NCBI GenBank assembly: GCA_016926595.1
Contig: JAFGOG010000254.1
Location: 1-37,806, forward strand
Source: Anaerolineae bacterium
GTDB taxonomy: Bacteria > Chloroflexota > Anaerolineae > JAAYZQ01
Reading direction: 5' to 3'
DNA: 37,806 nucleotides
The position numbers and the translations under genes are program-made. The notes under the pieces were generated by a model. The model worked only from the letters and a program-made list of their open reading frames with translations, was not told the origin of the DNA and did no database searches. This document shows, in pieces, positions 14,531 to 23,613 of the stretch; the stretch's first letter is position 1, and every line of letters begins with the position of its first letter.

Positions 14531-15843
14531 TGCCAGAGCCTGCTGCCATAGCCCAGGCCGTCGCCCGGATGGACGCCTGGTTGGAGACGATGCGCTGTCC
14601 CGGTGGCTACGGCGGGCCGGTCGCGCACTGGTGGCAGAACTGCCTGCACTATGCCGGGGCCGGGCTTGACTGGCGCTACGAGGGGATCATCGGCGGCTAC
14701 CTGAACCTTTACAACCAGACCGGACACAGACACTGGCTTGACAAGGCACGCCGGGCCGGGGACGACGTGGTGCAGGGGCAACTGCCGACGGGGAACTATC
14801 GCGCCTCTTGTTTTGAGCTGAATCCCTATCCCGGCGGCACGCCGCACGAGGCGGCTTGCGACCTGGCCCTGCTGCACCTGGCACAAACGCTACGCGAGCA
14901 GGACGACCAGGCATGGCAAACCTATTTCCGGGCCGCCGAGCGCAATCTTGAGCGCTATTACCTAGGGCAATTGTGGGACAGGAAAGCCCAGGTTTTGCGA
15001 GATTACCCGGGCGCGCTCTCCTTTGTCCCCAATAAGGCGGCAACGCTGGTCGAGGCACTCTGGATGCACGCCCAGCTGTCCGGATTGGACGAGCTCGTCC
15101 GGCAATACGCGCTGCCCACGCTGGAGGCGATCCTGGCCCACCAGGTGTCCGGCGGCAGCATGGACGGGGCCATCGCGCAGTACAGCCAGGACGGGCAGCA
15201 GGTGCTCAAGTTCTTTCCCTATTACATCGCGCGCTGCGTGCCGGGCCTGGTAAGCGGGTACGACTGGACGCGGGATGAACGGTATCTCGACGCCGCCCGG
15301 CGGGCGATGGGGTTTGTGCTGCGGCATCGCCATGAGGATGGCAGTCTTCCGCAGGTCGTTTATGGCAATGGTCGCGTCAATCGCTACCCGCAGTGGATCG
15401 CCGCCAGCGGCGACATCCTGCGGGCCATGGCCCTGCTGCGGGGTTATGGCCTGGAGGCCGACCCGCAGCCTACGCTGGACTGGCTGCTGGCCGGGCAGGA
15501 ACCAACGGGCGGGTTCCGCACCGCGCACGGCTTTGGCGCGCAGATGGCGCAGCGCGGGCCCGGCCCGCTGCCCGAGTTCCGGGATATCTTACCGGTAGTG
15601 GGATGGATTGACAAGGCATTCAAGTACCTGACGCAGATCTCGCCTATGCTTGACAAACAACCAGCGATCACACCCCAACGGCAGCCATCCTATGAGACGG
15701 AATGCATGTTTGGAAGTCATCAGATGTATTATCTTGAGGAGGGTAAGGCTGTATCACTGCTCAAAGGCAAAGTAAGAGTCTATCATTGGCGGAAGCAAAC
15801 CAGTTGGGCAGACGAATGTGCCCTGGGACTATTGCTTAAGTAG
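14530..15843 (+). CDS. Predicted alpha/alpha-toroid protein (uronyl epimerase / prenyltransferase-like fold)
   Basis: ATG 14530 overlaps the previous stop by one base and gives 437 residues. The sequence is a series of helix pairs with aromatic, glycine-rich turns: GGYGGPVAHWWQN, WRYEGIIGGYLNLYNQTG, GGTPHEAACDLALLHLAQ, GSLPQVVYGNGRVNRYPQW, GGFRTAHGFGAQ and SYETECMFGSHQM. This is the look of six- or seven-hairpin toroids such as glycoside hydrolases of (alpha/alpha)6 type, D-glucuronyl C5-epimerases and squalene-cyclase-like folds. No signal peptide is visible, so it would act in the cytoplasm. Context points to polysaccharide modification or turnover. I cannot name the reaction. Confidence 0.75.
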   Translation: MPEPAAIAQAVARMDAWLETMRCPGGYGGPVAHWWQNCLHYAGAGLDWRYEGIIGGYLNLYNQTGHRHWLDKARRAGDDVVQGQLPTGNYRASCFELNPYPGGTPHEAACDLALLHLAQTLREQDDQAWQTYFRAAERNLERYYLGQLWDRKAQVLRDYPGALSFVPNKAATLVEALWMHAQLSGLDELVRQYALPTLEAILAHQVSGGSMDGAIAQYSQDGQQVLKFFPYYIARCVPGLVSGYDWTRDERYLDAARRAMGFVLRHRHEDGSLPQVVYGNGRVNRYPQWIAASGDILRAMALLRGYGLEADPQPTLDWLLAGQEPTGGFRTAHGFGAQMAQRGPGPLPEFRDILPVVGWIDKAFKYLTQISPMLDKQPAITPQRQPSYETECMFGSHQMYYLEEGKAVSLLKGKVRVYHWRKQTSWADECALGLLLK

Positions 15844-15900
15844 ACACTGGTAGTGAACCCCAAGCCAGATGGGCCAGGCTCACATTTTTGGAGGAGACAA

Positions 15901-16662
15901 GTGCTAGGCAGACTCGCTTTACACATCTACAAGATCGTTGAATGTTTGTACAACTGGTCAAACATCTACTTTGTTGCACGGCAGCCACACGTCCTGGGGA
16001 ACCTGTCATCTACCCGCAACAAGACGACACTTGAGATTGGGTGTGGTGATCGTATTTTGTGGACGCAACGGCTTGCTGACCGAAGCAGGTTGGTCGTGGC
16101 AATGGACATTGATGAGCAGAAGATTTCGACGGCCAGGCGGCTAGGAAGACGACCGCACTCGAAACTAGATAATGTCGCCTGGATAGTAGGCGATGCCACC
16201 TCTTTACCATTCAAGGCAGAAGCATTTGAGTCAGTCACCTGTATTGATGTGATTGAGCATATCCCTGATCATAAGCAAGCAATACGCGAGGTCGCAAGAG
16301 TGACAGTTCAAGGTGGCGATGTAGTTCTGACCACGATGCGAGAGAATCGCAGGCATTATATCCGGCCGCTTGTTTTTGCAAACCACGTCCGAGAGTACAC
16401 TTGGAAGTCACTCGAGCAGGTCTGTCAGAGCGACCCCTTGAGAGTGGTGAAACGTTTCTCTTTTTACAAGCCACTGACCACAGCACTGCGTGAATTACAA
16501 CTGCTGGTGTTGCCCAGGGTCGACTTTCCTCTTGTCAATCTTTTGATCAATTTGCCTCTGGGAGTGCTCGGACTTATAGGTGAGTTGGATCCTCGAGAGG
16601 GCGGAGGGATTGGCATTGTGATGCGACGTAACCAGGCCAAGTCTGCATACGCATCGGAGTAA
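15901..16662 (+). CDS. Class I SAM-dependent methyltransferase
   Basis: The start is taken as GTG 15901 because TGGAGGAGACAA lies just upstream; an in-frame GTG at 15853 lacks this. The protein has 253 residues. Motif I is LEIGCGDRILWT, followed by VVAMDIDEQKI, a post-motif VGDATSLPF, and CIDVIEHIPDH with the post-II loop of Methyltransf_11/25. The C-terminal part is basic and hydrophobic (LLVLPRVDFPLVNLLINLPLGVLGLIG), perhaps a membrane-associated helix pair. Base composition looks lower in GC than flanking genes, with more A/T-ending codons, which may mean a different origin. Confidence 0.9.
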   Translation: MLGRLALHIYKIVECLYNWSNIYFVARQPHVLGNLSSTRNKTTLEIGCGDRILWTQRLADRSRLVVAMDIDEQKISTARRLGRRPHSKLDNVAWIVGDATSLPFKAEAFESVTCIDVIEHIPDHKQAIREVARVTVQGGDVVLTTMRENRRHYIRPLVFANHVREYTWKSLEQVCQSDPLRVVKRFSFYKPLTTALRELQLLVLPRVDFPLVNLLINLPLGVLGLIGELDPREGGGIGIVMRRNQAKSAYASE

Positions 16663-16670
16663 AAGACCAG

Positions 16671-17819
16671 ATGGTGGAGATAACGGGTTTGTTGCAAGAA
16701 TGGTCAAACGCGCGAGCTATGTGGTTCTTCATTGGTGGGTTAGCCATAGTGCTGCTGTCAAATTGGCTCAAGTCGCAGCAGGATCGCGCACGGATCCAGC
16801 GCCTGCGGAGCCGCATACCCGAACCCATCGCATTAGCCCAAACACCTCCCGTCAGTGTATTGGTCGCGGCCTGGAACGAAGCGCCCATCATCGAGCGGCA
16901 CATCAGATCGTTCCTGCAACTGCGCTACCCACACGCTGAGTTGATCTTGTGCGCGGGAGGCGTCGACGACACCTGCAACACAGCCAGCCGCTTTGCGGGC
17001 GAGCGGGTCACCGTCCTGGAACAGCAGCCAGGAGAGGGCAAGCAGCGCGCGCTGCGGCGGTGCCTGGAACGCGCCCGGGGCGACGTGGTCTTTTTGACCG
17101 ACGCGGACTGCCTGCTCGATGACGAGGCATTTGAGCAGACGCTGGCGCCGATCGTCAATGAAGGGGAAAGCGTGACCACAGGCACGAGCCGGCCCCTGGC
17201 TGAACAGATGGCCAATCCCTTTGTGCTTATGCGCTGGTTCACCGACATCTATGGGCGCGCCCGCTGGGGTGACTATACAGACGGCATCCTGGGCAGAAAC
17301 GCGGCAATACGGCGGGATGTGTTGGCTGCCGTGGGTGGCTTTGACGACGACGTCGCCACCGGCACAGACTATTACCTGGCGCAAATGATTTTGAAGAAAG
17401 GGTACCGTATCCGTCATGCCCCGGGCAGTATAGTCGAGAGCAGGTACGCCGCTACATTCAGCGCTTATCTCCGGCAGCAGACCCGCTGGCTGCGCAATGG
17501 CGTCATCCACGGCTTGAGATTTGGCGACTATGGCGAAGTGGTCCGCTGCCTGGTTCCGTCGGCAGCCGGCCTGGCAATGTTGTGCGGTCCCGTCGCTGCG
17601 CTTTGGCTGGGCACGGTTGTCTGGGCTGGATGGTTATTGGTGTGGGTCCACGCCTGCTGCAGCCGCTGGCGTTACGTCCGCTTTGGCGCTTCCTTGACCG
17701 GCTGCCCCTTTCCTGTGAAAAGGTATGTGTATCTGCCCGGATATGTACTGACAGATTTTATGGTCTGGGCCTGGACATTGGCGCAATATCCGGTCCAGAC
17801 GTGGCGCTCCAAATGGTAG
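16671..17819 (+). CDS. Membrane-bound GT2 with QxxRW motif
   Basis: The 382-residue protein has one N-terminal membrane helix (about 16-33), a cytoplasmic GT-A domain (VSVLVAAWNEAP, LTDADCLLDD at 142-151, TDYYLA at 232-237) and the QQTRW motif (269-273) of processive or lipid-acceptor GT2 enzymes. Several C-terminal helices follow (about 290-330 and 350-370). This is the layout of hyaluronan/cellulose/chitin-synthase-type and N-glycosyltransferases. It could elongate a homopolymer across the membrane or transfer one sugar; a pilZ domain or other partner is not visible. Its start follows the methyltransferase stop by 8 bp. Confidence 0.93.
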   Translation: MVEITGLLQEWSNARAMWFFIGGLAIVLLSNWLKSQQDRARIQRLRSRIPEPIALAQTPPVSVLVAAWNEAPIIERHIRSFLQLRYPHAELILCAGGVDDTCNTASRFAGERVTVLEQQPGEGKQRALRRCLERARGDVVFLTDADCLLDDEAFEQTLAPIVNEGESVTTGTSRPLAEQMANPFVLMRWFTDIYGRARWGDYTDGILGRNAAIRRDVLAAVGGFDDDVATGTDYYLAQMILKKGYRIRHAPGSIVESRYAATFSAYLRQQTRWLRNGVIHGLRFGDYGEVVRCLVPSAAGLAMLCGPVAALWLGTVVWAGWLLVWVHACCSRWRYVRFGASLTGCPFPVKRYVYLPGYVLTDFMVWAWTLAQYPVQTWRSKW

Positions 17820-17820
17820 A

Positions 17821-17840
17821 TCTGGCATTCGCCAGAATGC
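17821..17840 (+). other. Two mutually exclusive tetraloop hairpins after a stop codon
   Basis: Right after the stop codon of the GT2 gene, TCTGGC-ATTC-GCCAGA (17821-17836) forms a 6-bp hairpin and GCATTC-GCCA-GAATGC (17825-17840) forms a second one that shares half of its bases. Only one can exist at a time. No T-tract follows, so it is not a normal terminator. It lies in the 77-bp space before the next glycosyltransferase gene. Confidence 0.5.
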
Positions 17841-17896
17841 ATCATGCCTAGTTAAGGTAGATACCTGGTTAGCTGTGCCTGTGTAAGGATAGAGTG

Positions 17897-19027
17897 ATGC
17901 GCGTGCAGTTGATCTCAAAGCCTGATCGGCATATAACTGGACTAAGACGCTATTCAGATACCATCGAGCGGTATCTGGCCAGTCAGGGCGTAGACGTGCG
18001 ATCCTGTTCTTCTGGGGCATCGCTGCCTGGACCGATAATCCAGATCGCTCACCGGATGGGCTGGGACCTGACTTCGTTTGTGCAGAGTTATCCCCTCCGG
18101 CAGCGCCTTGAATCAGCCGATCTGTATCATCTTACCAGCGAGAGCCTGGCCAGTATGTTGATGTCCCAAAAGATAGACCCTTGTGTGGTCACGGTGCACG
18201 CTTTCTTGAGTTATCTGCTACGTCATGATCCTGAGTTATCCATTTATGATCACGTCGTCCAGCGGTGGTTTGACGCTTTGGCTGCCCGAGGACTACACCG
18301 CGCACAAGCGATCATTGCCGTGTCAGACTACGTCCGGTCGGCTTTGATCGAGCAGATCGGCATCGCTGAGGAGCGCATCTACGTGGTACACGAAGCCGTT
18401 GACCATACATTGTTCAGGCCACAGGACGTGCCAGGCGACCTCAAAGTAAAATATGGGTTGCCTGAGAATGGCCGGTATGTTCTATATGTTGGCTCTGAAC
18501 AGCCGCGCAAGAACTTTTCAACGCTCCTTCGTGCCTTTGCTCAAGTCAAGCACGAGATCAAGGACGCCTGTTTGTTGAAAGTGGGCCAACCAGAGAGTGT
18601 AAGTGAGCGGCACAAGGCATTGGCCCTCATCGCGCAGTTGGGCATTGAGAAAGACGTCCTGTTCTGTGGTCACGTGGAGCAAGATCTGCCCGCCTTTTAC
18701 AACCTGGCCGACGTCTTTGTATTCCCGTCACGCTACGAGGGATTCGGGTTTCCGCCCCTGGAGGCGATGGCCTGCGGCACACCGGTGATTTGCTCAAACA
18801 CAACCTCCTTGCCCGAGGTTGTGGGAGAGGCCGCTCTACTGTTTGATCCGATGGATGAGGATCGATTGGTTGGACTAATGGCATATGTGCTATCGGATAC
18901 GGGAATTCAGATGGAATACACGCAGCGCGGGATTGAACGAGCCAGCCGGTTCCGGTGGGATGTCACTGCAAAAAAGACACGTGAGGTATATGAGCAGATT
19001 ATACAGTTAGGCAAGAGTCGGAACTAG
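17897..19027 (+). CDS. Glycosyltransferase family 4 (GT-B)
   Basis: ATG 17897 gives 376 residues; a GTG one codon earlier is possible, with AAGGAT upstream. The N-terminus [19 protein letters not shown] has the acceptor-side loop. The C-terminal domain contains [20 protein letters not shown] and the E-x7-E region [20 protein letters not shown]. This last block is nearly the same as in the GT4 at 29822-30964, and both share the mannosyltransferase-like SLPEVVG segment, so the two are paralogues. Function: retaining transfer of a hexose to the growing glycan. Confidence 0.93.
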   Translation: MRVQLISKPDRHITGLRRYSDTIERYLASQGVDVRSCSSGASLPGPIIQIAHRMGWDLTSFVQSYPLRQRLESADLYHLTSESLASMLMSQKIDPCVVTVHAFLSYLLRHDPELSIYDHVVQRWFDALAARGLHRAQAIIAVSDYVRSALIEQIGIAEERIYVVHEAVDHTLFRPQDVPGDLKVKYGLPENGRYVLYVGSEQPRKNFSTLLRAFAQVKHEIKDACLLKVGQPESVSERHKALALIAQLGIEKDVLFCGHVEQDLPAFYNLADVFVFPSRYEGFGFPPLEAMACGTPVICSNTTSLPEVVGEAALLFDPMDEDRLVGLMAYVLSDTGIQMEYTQRGIERASRFRWDVTAKKTREVYEQIIQLGKSRN

Positions 19028-19081
19028 GTATACCTTGGCTGAGCTTCCTGCCATCATAGCAGACTGATCTAGGAGGCAAGT

Positions 19082-20380
19082 TTGGCAAACCCGATAAACG
19101 AGAGGCATCCCAATGTTGTCCTGGCACTATGCGACTCCATGCGGGCCCGGAATCTATCCTGCTATGGCTACGCCAAACCAACGACGCCTTGCCTTGATGA
19201 ATTGGCCAGGCATGGCGTCCGTTTTGCCAAGGCCTTCACGCAGGCTCCGTTTACGACTGCAAGTGTTGCCTCCCTACTAACCGGCGTGTACCCATCGGTT
19301 CACGGGATTCAGCACTATGGACAGCGCCTTGCAGAGGATTGGTTGACCTTGCCTGAGCTGCTACAAGAGGGAGGGTACCAGACAGCAGCTTTTGTGGCTA
19401 ATCCCCATATCAACCAGCAGTCGGGGATGGCGCGCGGATTCGATTGCTTTTTAGATGGACGGCCTTTCTACAAGAGGGGACGGCTTGTGGCCCCATTTGT
19501 TGCATGGGCCGAGAGCGGCCGGAAACTAAACGAGTTAGTCAAGAAGCACCTGCGACAGATGGACGATCGACCTTTCTTTTTCTTTGTTTTCTACAACGAT
19601 TCACACGTGCCATTCAGCGCACTGCCGCGAGTGCTGCTGCCTCTAGTGGGGCGCAGGTACCATACGCCAGATTTTGAAAAGCAGCGTTACACAGATTCGG
19701 ACATGATTCGCATTGTGGATATGTACGACCGCTCACTTTGGCGGGCCGACCGTTATGTGGGCCAACTGTGGGATATGATACGGCATTCGCAATATGCAAG
19801 TAGCACCGTGTTCATCGTTTCGGCAGACCATGGCGAAGGACTGGACCGGCGTCCCGAGCGGGCCGGGCATGGGCGCCTTTACGAAAGTGGCATTCACGTG
19901 CCACTAGTGGTACAGGATCCGCGCACAAAAGCGGGAAAGGTGATCTCGGAGATGGTGACATCGCTGGACATTGCTCCCACGATCTGTGAGCTGTCCGGGC
20001 AGAAAATCCCTTCACAATTTCAGGGTCAGAGCCTGGCGCCCTGTCTGAAAGGGGATGGATCTGACCCAATACACGAGCACGTTGTCGCCGAATATCATGA
20101 CTGCCGATGCATACGCACCAATCGATGGAAGCTCATCGTGCGCGGCGCTGGTATTGGGGTTCCGGTAAAAGAACCACTTGCCGCAGAACTGTATGATCTG
20201 GAGAACGATCCCTGGGAGGAATCCGATCTGGCACAGACAGAGCCACAGCGTGTGATGGATCTGATCGCAGAGCTGAAGCGAACTATTGACGATGCGACAA
20301 AACTCAGGAACGCGCCACTGAGCTTTAAAAGAGATGATCTCGTCGTGGAGCGCCTGCGTGGTTTGGGATACATTGACTGA
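19082..20380 (+). CDS. Sulfatase-fold protein with Thr nucleophile position
   Basis: TTG 19082 (AGGAGG 6 bp upstream) gives 432 residues. Metal-binding residues are placed at D18 (VLALCDSMRARN) and in SADHGEG. LDELARHGVRFAKAF, LLTGVYPSVHG and the C-terminal ELYDLENDPWEESDLA are classic sulfatase-family blocks. The activation motif Cys/Ser-x-Pro-x-Arg is replaced by TTASV (58-62), so formylglycine cannot form; T58 takes the nucleophile position, as in LtaS/EptA-type phosphotransferases of the same superfamily. There is no signal peptide or membrane helix. It might hydrolyse or transfer a phosphate or sulfate ester; phospho chemistry seems likelier. Confidence 0.88.
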   Translation: MANPINERHPNVVLALCDSMRARNLSCYGYAKPTTPCLDELARHGVRFAKAFTQAPFTTASVASLLTGVYPSVHGIQHYGQRLAEDWLTLPELLQEGGYQTAAFVANPHINQQSGMARGFDCFLDGRPFYKRGRLVAPFVAWAESGRKLNELVKKHLRQMDDRPFFFFVFYNDSHVPFSALPRVLLPLVGRRYHTPDFEKQRYTDSDMIRIVDMYDRSLWRADRYVGQLWDMIRHSQYASSTVFIVSADHGEGLDRRPERAGHGRLYESGIHVPLVVQDPRTKAGKVISEMVTSLDIAPTICELSGQKIPSQFQGQSLAPCLKGDGSDPIHEHVVAEYHDCRCIRTNRWKLIVRGAGIGVPVKEPLAAELYDLENDPWEESDLAQTEPQRVMDLIAELKRTIDDATKLRNAPLSFKRDDLVVERLRGLGYID

Positions 20381-20398
20381 AACGAGGATAACCGGTAA

Positions 20399-22018
20399 AT
20401 GAAAAACAGGGTCGTGATTGTCGGGCTGGATGGAGCAGACTGGGCGTTGGCAAAACGCTGGATCAGACAAGGCCATCTGCCTGCGTTGCAGCATATCGAG
20501 GAAAACGGCATCTCTGGGGAACTCTGCTCGACCGTACCTCCGCTCTCGCCCCCTGCCTGGGCCACCTTTATGACCGGCAAGTACCCCGCCAAACATGGTA
20601 TCTATGCCTTTGAGAAACGTGTCGGAGATCGGTATGAGTCTATGCCTGCAAACGGCAGCCACCTCCGCAGCGAAACCCTGGCAGAGATCGTTTCCCGGCA
20701 TGGCAGGCGAGCCATCCAGATCAATGTGCCAATGACTTTTCCTCCCCGCCCAATCAACGGGATCTGGGTTTCCGGGCTTGATACACCCACGGTGGACAGT
20801 ACCTTTTCTTTTCCCGAACACGTCGCTCCGGAGCTGGTCAGAAGCTTTGGTTACGATATTGAGCCGAAAGCCACCTATGGCCCTGGAGAAGAGGAGTCTG
20901 TCCTGGAAAGCGTAACAACAGTCGAACAAAACCGTGCGCGCGCGGTTCTGCACTTGCTGCAGAGCGAATCATGGGATCTTTATTGTGTCGTGTTCCGTGG
21001 CATTGACATCCTCTCGCACTTTTTTTGGCGCTTTATGGACACGACACACCCTTGTTATGACAAGGAGAATGCCACCGCGTATGGCAACGTGATCCTGGAT
21101 CACTACCAGGCAATGGATCGAGTCATCGGACAGGTGATGCAGCAAACCTCTCAAGACACAACCTTGTTTGTGGTCTCAGATCATGGCTTTGGGCCGCATT
21201 TGCGATGGATCTACCTGGACAACTTGTTCATCGATCTGGGGCTATTGCGTTTATGCCGCTCCGAGACCGCAAAAACAAAGCGCTTGTTTCTAAGTGCTTT
21301 GCTGAAATCGGAACTGGCTGCCCTGATTCGCGCTATCTTGCCCTTGCAGGTGCGAAGCAAAATCGGCAAACGCATAGCTGATTCTGTATCAGCAGTCGAC
21401 TGGGAGCACTCCGCGGTCTACCCTACATACGGCCAAGGCCTGGTTCGCCTGAACGTGTATGGACGCGATCCACGGGGGTGCGTCAGGTCGGACGCGGAAT
21501 GCAAACGGATCGTGAACCTGATCACAGAACAGGTTATGGACCTGCGCGACCCGATCACCAGGGAACGAGTGGCTGAGCGGGTTCTGGCATGGCAGGAAGT
21601 CTATCCTTGCAGCAGTGACGACTCGCCCGATCTCTGGATCGAATGGAAAGCAGGCTATATGGCAAAGAAAGACCCTCCTCCTACTACGGATAGATTCTCT
21701 GAATACTGCGCCGTGATTTCGGGAAACCACCGGAGGGAGGGCGTCTTGTTTGCCCAAGGGCCTGATTTGAGCCCTGGCGTACAGCTCGCGAATACGTCTA
21801 TTGCCGATATCACCCCCACCGTGTTGCACTTGCTGGGCTTGCCTGTTCCAGGTGACATGGATGGTCACGTGTTGATGAATGCCCTCCGCGACGGCACCAG
21901 TGCAGCCATAGAGTATGAAGAGCCTGTGCCATACACAGGGCAGCCAGCCGAACACGTATGGTCAGATAAGGACCGAGACATAGTTGAGAAGCGGCTGGCT
22001 GATCTTGGATATCTATGA
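20399..22018 (+). CDS. Alkaline-phosphatase-superfamily phosphodiesterase/nucleotide pyrophosphatase
   Basis: The 539-residue protein starts at ATG 20399 with GAGGATAACCGG upstream. It has VVIVGLDGADW (metal Asp11), PLSPPAWATFMTG with S50 as probable nucleophile, RGIDILSHFFW and SDHGFGPH as metal ligands, and TPTVLHLLGLPVPGDMDG near the end. This pattern is the type I phosphodiesterase / AP3766-like group often found in bacterial and archaeal glycan loci. It acts on phosphate mono- or diesters. It lies 18 bp after the sulfatase-fold gene and its stop overlaps the flippase start (ATGA), so all three are probably one operon. No export signal is evident. Confidence 0.92.
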   Translation: MKNRVVIVGLDGADWALAKRWIRQGHLPALQHIEENGISGELCSTVPPLSPPAWATFMTGKYPAKHGIYAFEKRVGDRYESMPANGSHLRSETLAEIVSRHGRRAIQINVPMTFPPRPINGIWVSGLDTPTVDSTFSFPEHVAPELVRSFGYDIEPKATYGPGEEESVLESVTTVEQNRARAVLHLLQSESWDLYCVVFRGIDILSHFFWRFMDTTHPCYDKENATAYGNVILDHYQAMDRVIGQVMQQTSQDTTLFVVSDHGFGPHLRWIYLDNLFIDLGLLRLCRSETAKTKRLFLSALLKSELAALIRAILPLQVRSKIGKRIADSVSAVDWEHSAVYPTYGQGLVRLNVYGRDPRGCVRSDAECKRIVNLITEQVMDLRDPITRERVAERVLAWQEVYPCSSDDSPDLWIEWKAGYMAKKDPPPTTDRFSEYCAVISGNHRREGVLFAQGPDLSPGVQLANTSIADITPTVLHLLGLPVPGDMDGHVLMNALRDGTSAAIEYEEPVPYTGQPAEHVWSDKDRDIVEKRLADLGYL

Positions 22019-23562
22019 ACAGTACCAAAGAGATACATCGAACCAGACATCTTTTCGCAGGGGTGCTTAGCGACTATGGCCTTGTGGTCGTGAACACGAT
22101 CCTGGCCTTTGCTCTGGCACCACTGATGGTGCAGGGACTTGGACCTGCCGCGTTTGGCCTGTGGGCCACGATCAGTTCGGTTCTGAATTATATTGGCCTG
22201 TTCGACGCAGGGCTGTCGAATGCAATGCCGCGCTTTGTCGCATTTCACCAGGCCCACGATGGTGATGAAGGCGTTGCCAGGGTCATCGCCTCGGGTTTTG
22301 TCCTGTATGGTGGGGTGAGCTTCTGTGTCCTGGTCGCAGTACTGGTGACCGGCCAATTCCTGGGTAACCTGGTCGATCTAGAAACTCTTTCTGAAAGTGA
22401 AGGTACCGTTGCGCTGACCATTGCCGGCGGCGCGTTGGCGCTGCAATTCCTGCTCAATCCGTACAAAGGAGCCGTTTTTGGCACCGACCGTCTGCATGTC
22501 GTTAACATATCACTGGTCGTGTATCATATTCTGCGGGCAGGGTTCACGCTCGTCGCACTGAGACTTCAGGGAGGTGTCGTAGGCTTCGCACTGGCTACAC
22601 TCGTTTCGACTGTCATGTTGGCACTGATCCTGGGCCTGTATGTGCATCGTGCTCTCCCGAGATACAGTCTCAAGCTAAGGTTCTACGACGGCAAATTGGC
22701 CAGGGAGTTGTTGGGATATGGCTCGGTGGTGATGTTAGTGGGTATCTCCATGCAGATCATTCTCAATGCCGATAATCTGATCATTGGCCGTTTACTAGGC
22801 GTTTCAACGGTTGCGAGTTATGCCATCGCGCTCCAGTTGATCGAGATGGCACGGCAGGTCGTGCTCCGGCTGGGACGTGTGCTTGTTCCGGTCTATGCCC
22901 GGTATGACGCCACCGGGCAGCGGCAATTGTCGGGCCGCGTTTACCTGGAGGTTGCCAAGATCTCGGTTGGCATAGGAACGGTCCTCACCCTGTCATTGGC
23001 GCTGATCGGCGGTCACTTTATCGAGTGGTGGGTTGGAGCAGCCCACTTTGTAGGTTGGACTACGCTGCGAGCTCTTGCTGTCTTTGTGCTGATCCAGAGC
23101 ATCGTTGCGCCAAGCCAGGTCGCCCTGCTCAGCGCCAACCGGCACCGCACCGTAGCGTGGTTCCGGGGGAGTGAGGCCATACTCAAGTTAGCCCTGTCTG
23201 TGCTGCTCGTTCCATACCTAGGGGTAAATGGAGTAGCCTTGGGCACAGTAGCGGCAGCCGTTTTGACTTCCTTGTGGGGATTGCCGCGCGCGGTTTTGCG
23301 CGAGTTTGGCGTCCCCCCGCTCCAATACCTGCAGCAGGCAATTCTTCCCCACGTTGTTTTGGGCGCAGTGACATGTATGGGCGTTCTTTGGATACAATCT
23401 CGGTGGACGCCAGATGGACTGGTGGAACTGCTATTGGTGGGGATATCGATCACACTATTCTATGGAATCGGCTATTGGGTGATATTCCTGGACAGGAAGC
23501 AACATGGGATGTATAGGAATATGGCTAAGGAGATATTGTGGCGAAAGGGCACTGGCATCTAG
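22015..23562 (+). CDS. Oligosaccharide flippase, Wzx/MurJ-like (MATE/MOP superfamily)
   Basis: The 515-residue protein has about 12-14 hydrophobic helices. The N-terminal FALAPLMVQGLGPAAFGLWATISSVLNYIGLFDAGLSN block is the diagnostic PST/Wzx family start, with a soluble loop near residues 110-130 (VDLETLSESEG). Such proteins move lipid-linked oligosaccharides from the inner to the outer face of the membrane. Its ATG overlaps the preceding stop by 4 bp (ATGA). Its presence fits a Wzx-dependent pathway for the locus glycan. Confidence 0.93.
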   Translation: MNSTKEIHRTRHLFAGVLSDYGLVVVNTILAFALAPLMVQGLGPAAFGLWATISSVLNYIGLFDAGLSNAMPRFVAFHQAHDGDEGVARVIASGFVLYGGVSFCVLVAVLVTGQFLGNLVDLETLSESEGTVALTIAGGALALQFLLNPYKGAVFGTDRLHVVNISLVVYHILRAGFTLVALRLQGGVVGFALATLVSTVMLALILGLYVHRALPRYSLKLRFYDGKLARELLGYGSVVMLVGISMQIILNADNLIIGRLLGVSTVASYAIALQLIEMARQVVLRLGRVLVPVYARYDATGQRQLSGRVYLEVAKISVGIGTVLTLSLALIGGHFIEWWVGAAHFVGWTTLRALAVFVLIQSIVAPSQVALLSANRHRTVAWFRGSEAILKLALSVLLVPYLGVNGVALGTVAAAVLTSLWGLPRAVLREFGVPPLQYLQQAILPHVVLGAVTCMGVLWIQSRWTPDGLVELLLVGISITLFYGIGYWVIFLDRKQHGMYRNMAKEILWRKGTGI

Positions 23563-23613
23563 GCACAGGAGGCGTGTGTACTCTTGGGATCTGGTATCCA
23601 GAAGGAGTGTATC

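Noticed and set aside
19082..20380. Plain sulfatase annotation
   Set aside because: The Cys/Ser needed for formylglycine is absent at residue 58, so sulfatase activity is doubtful.
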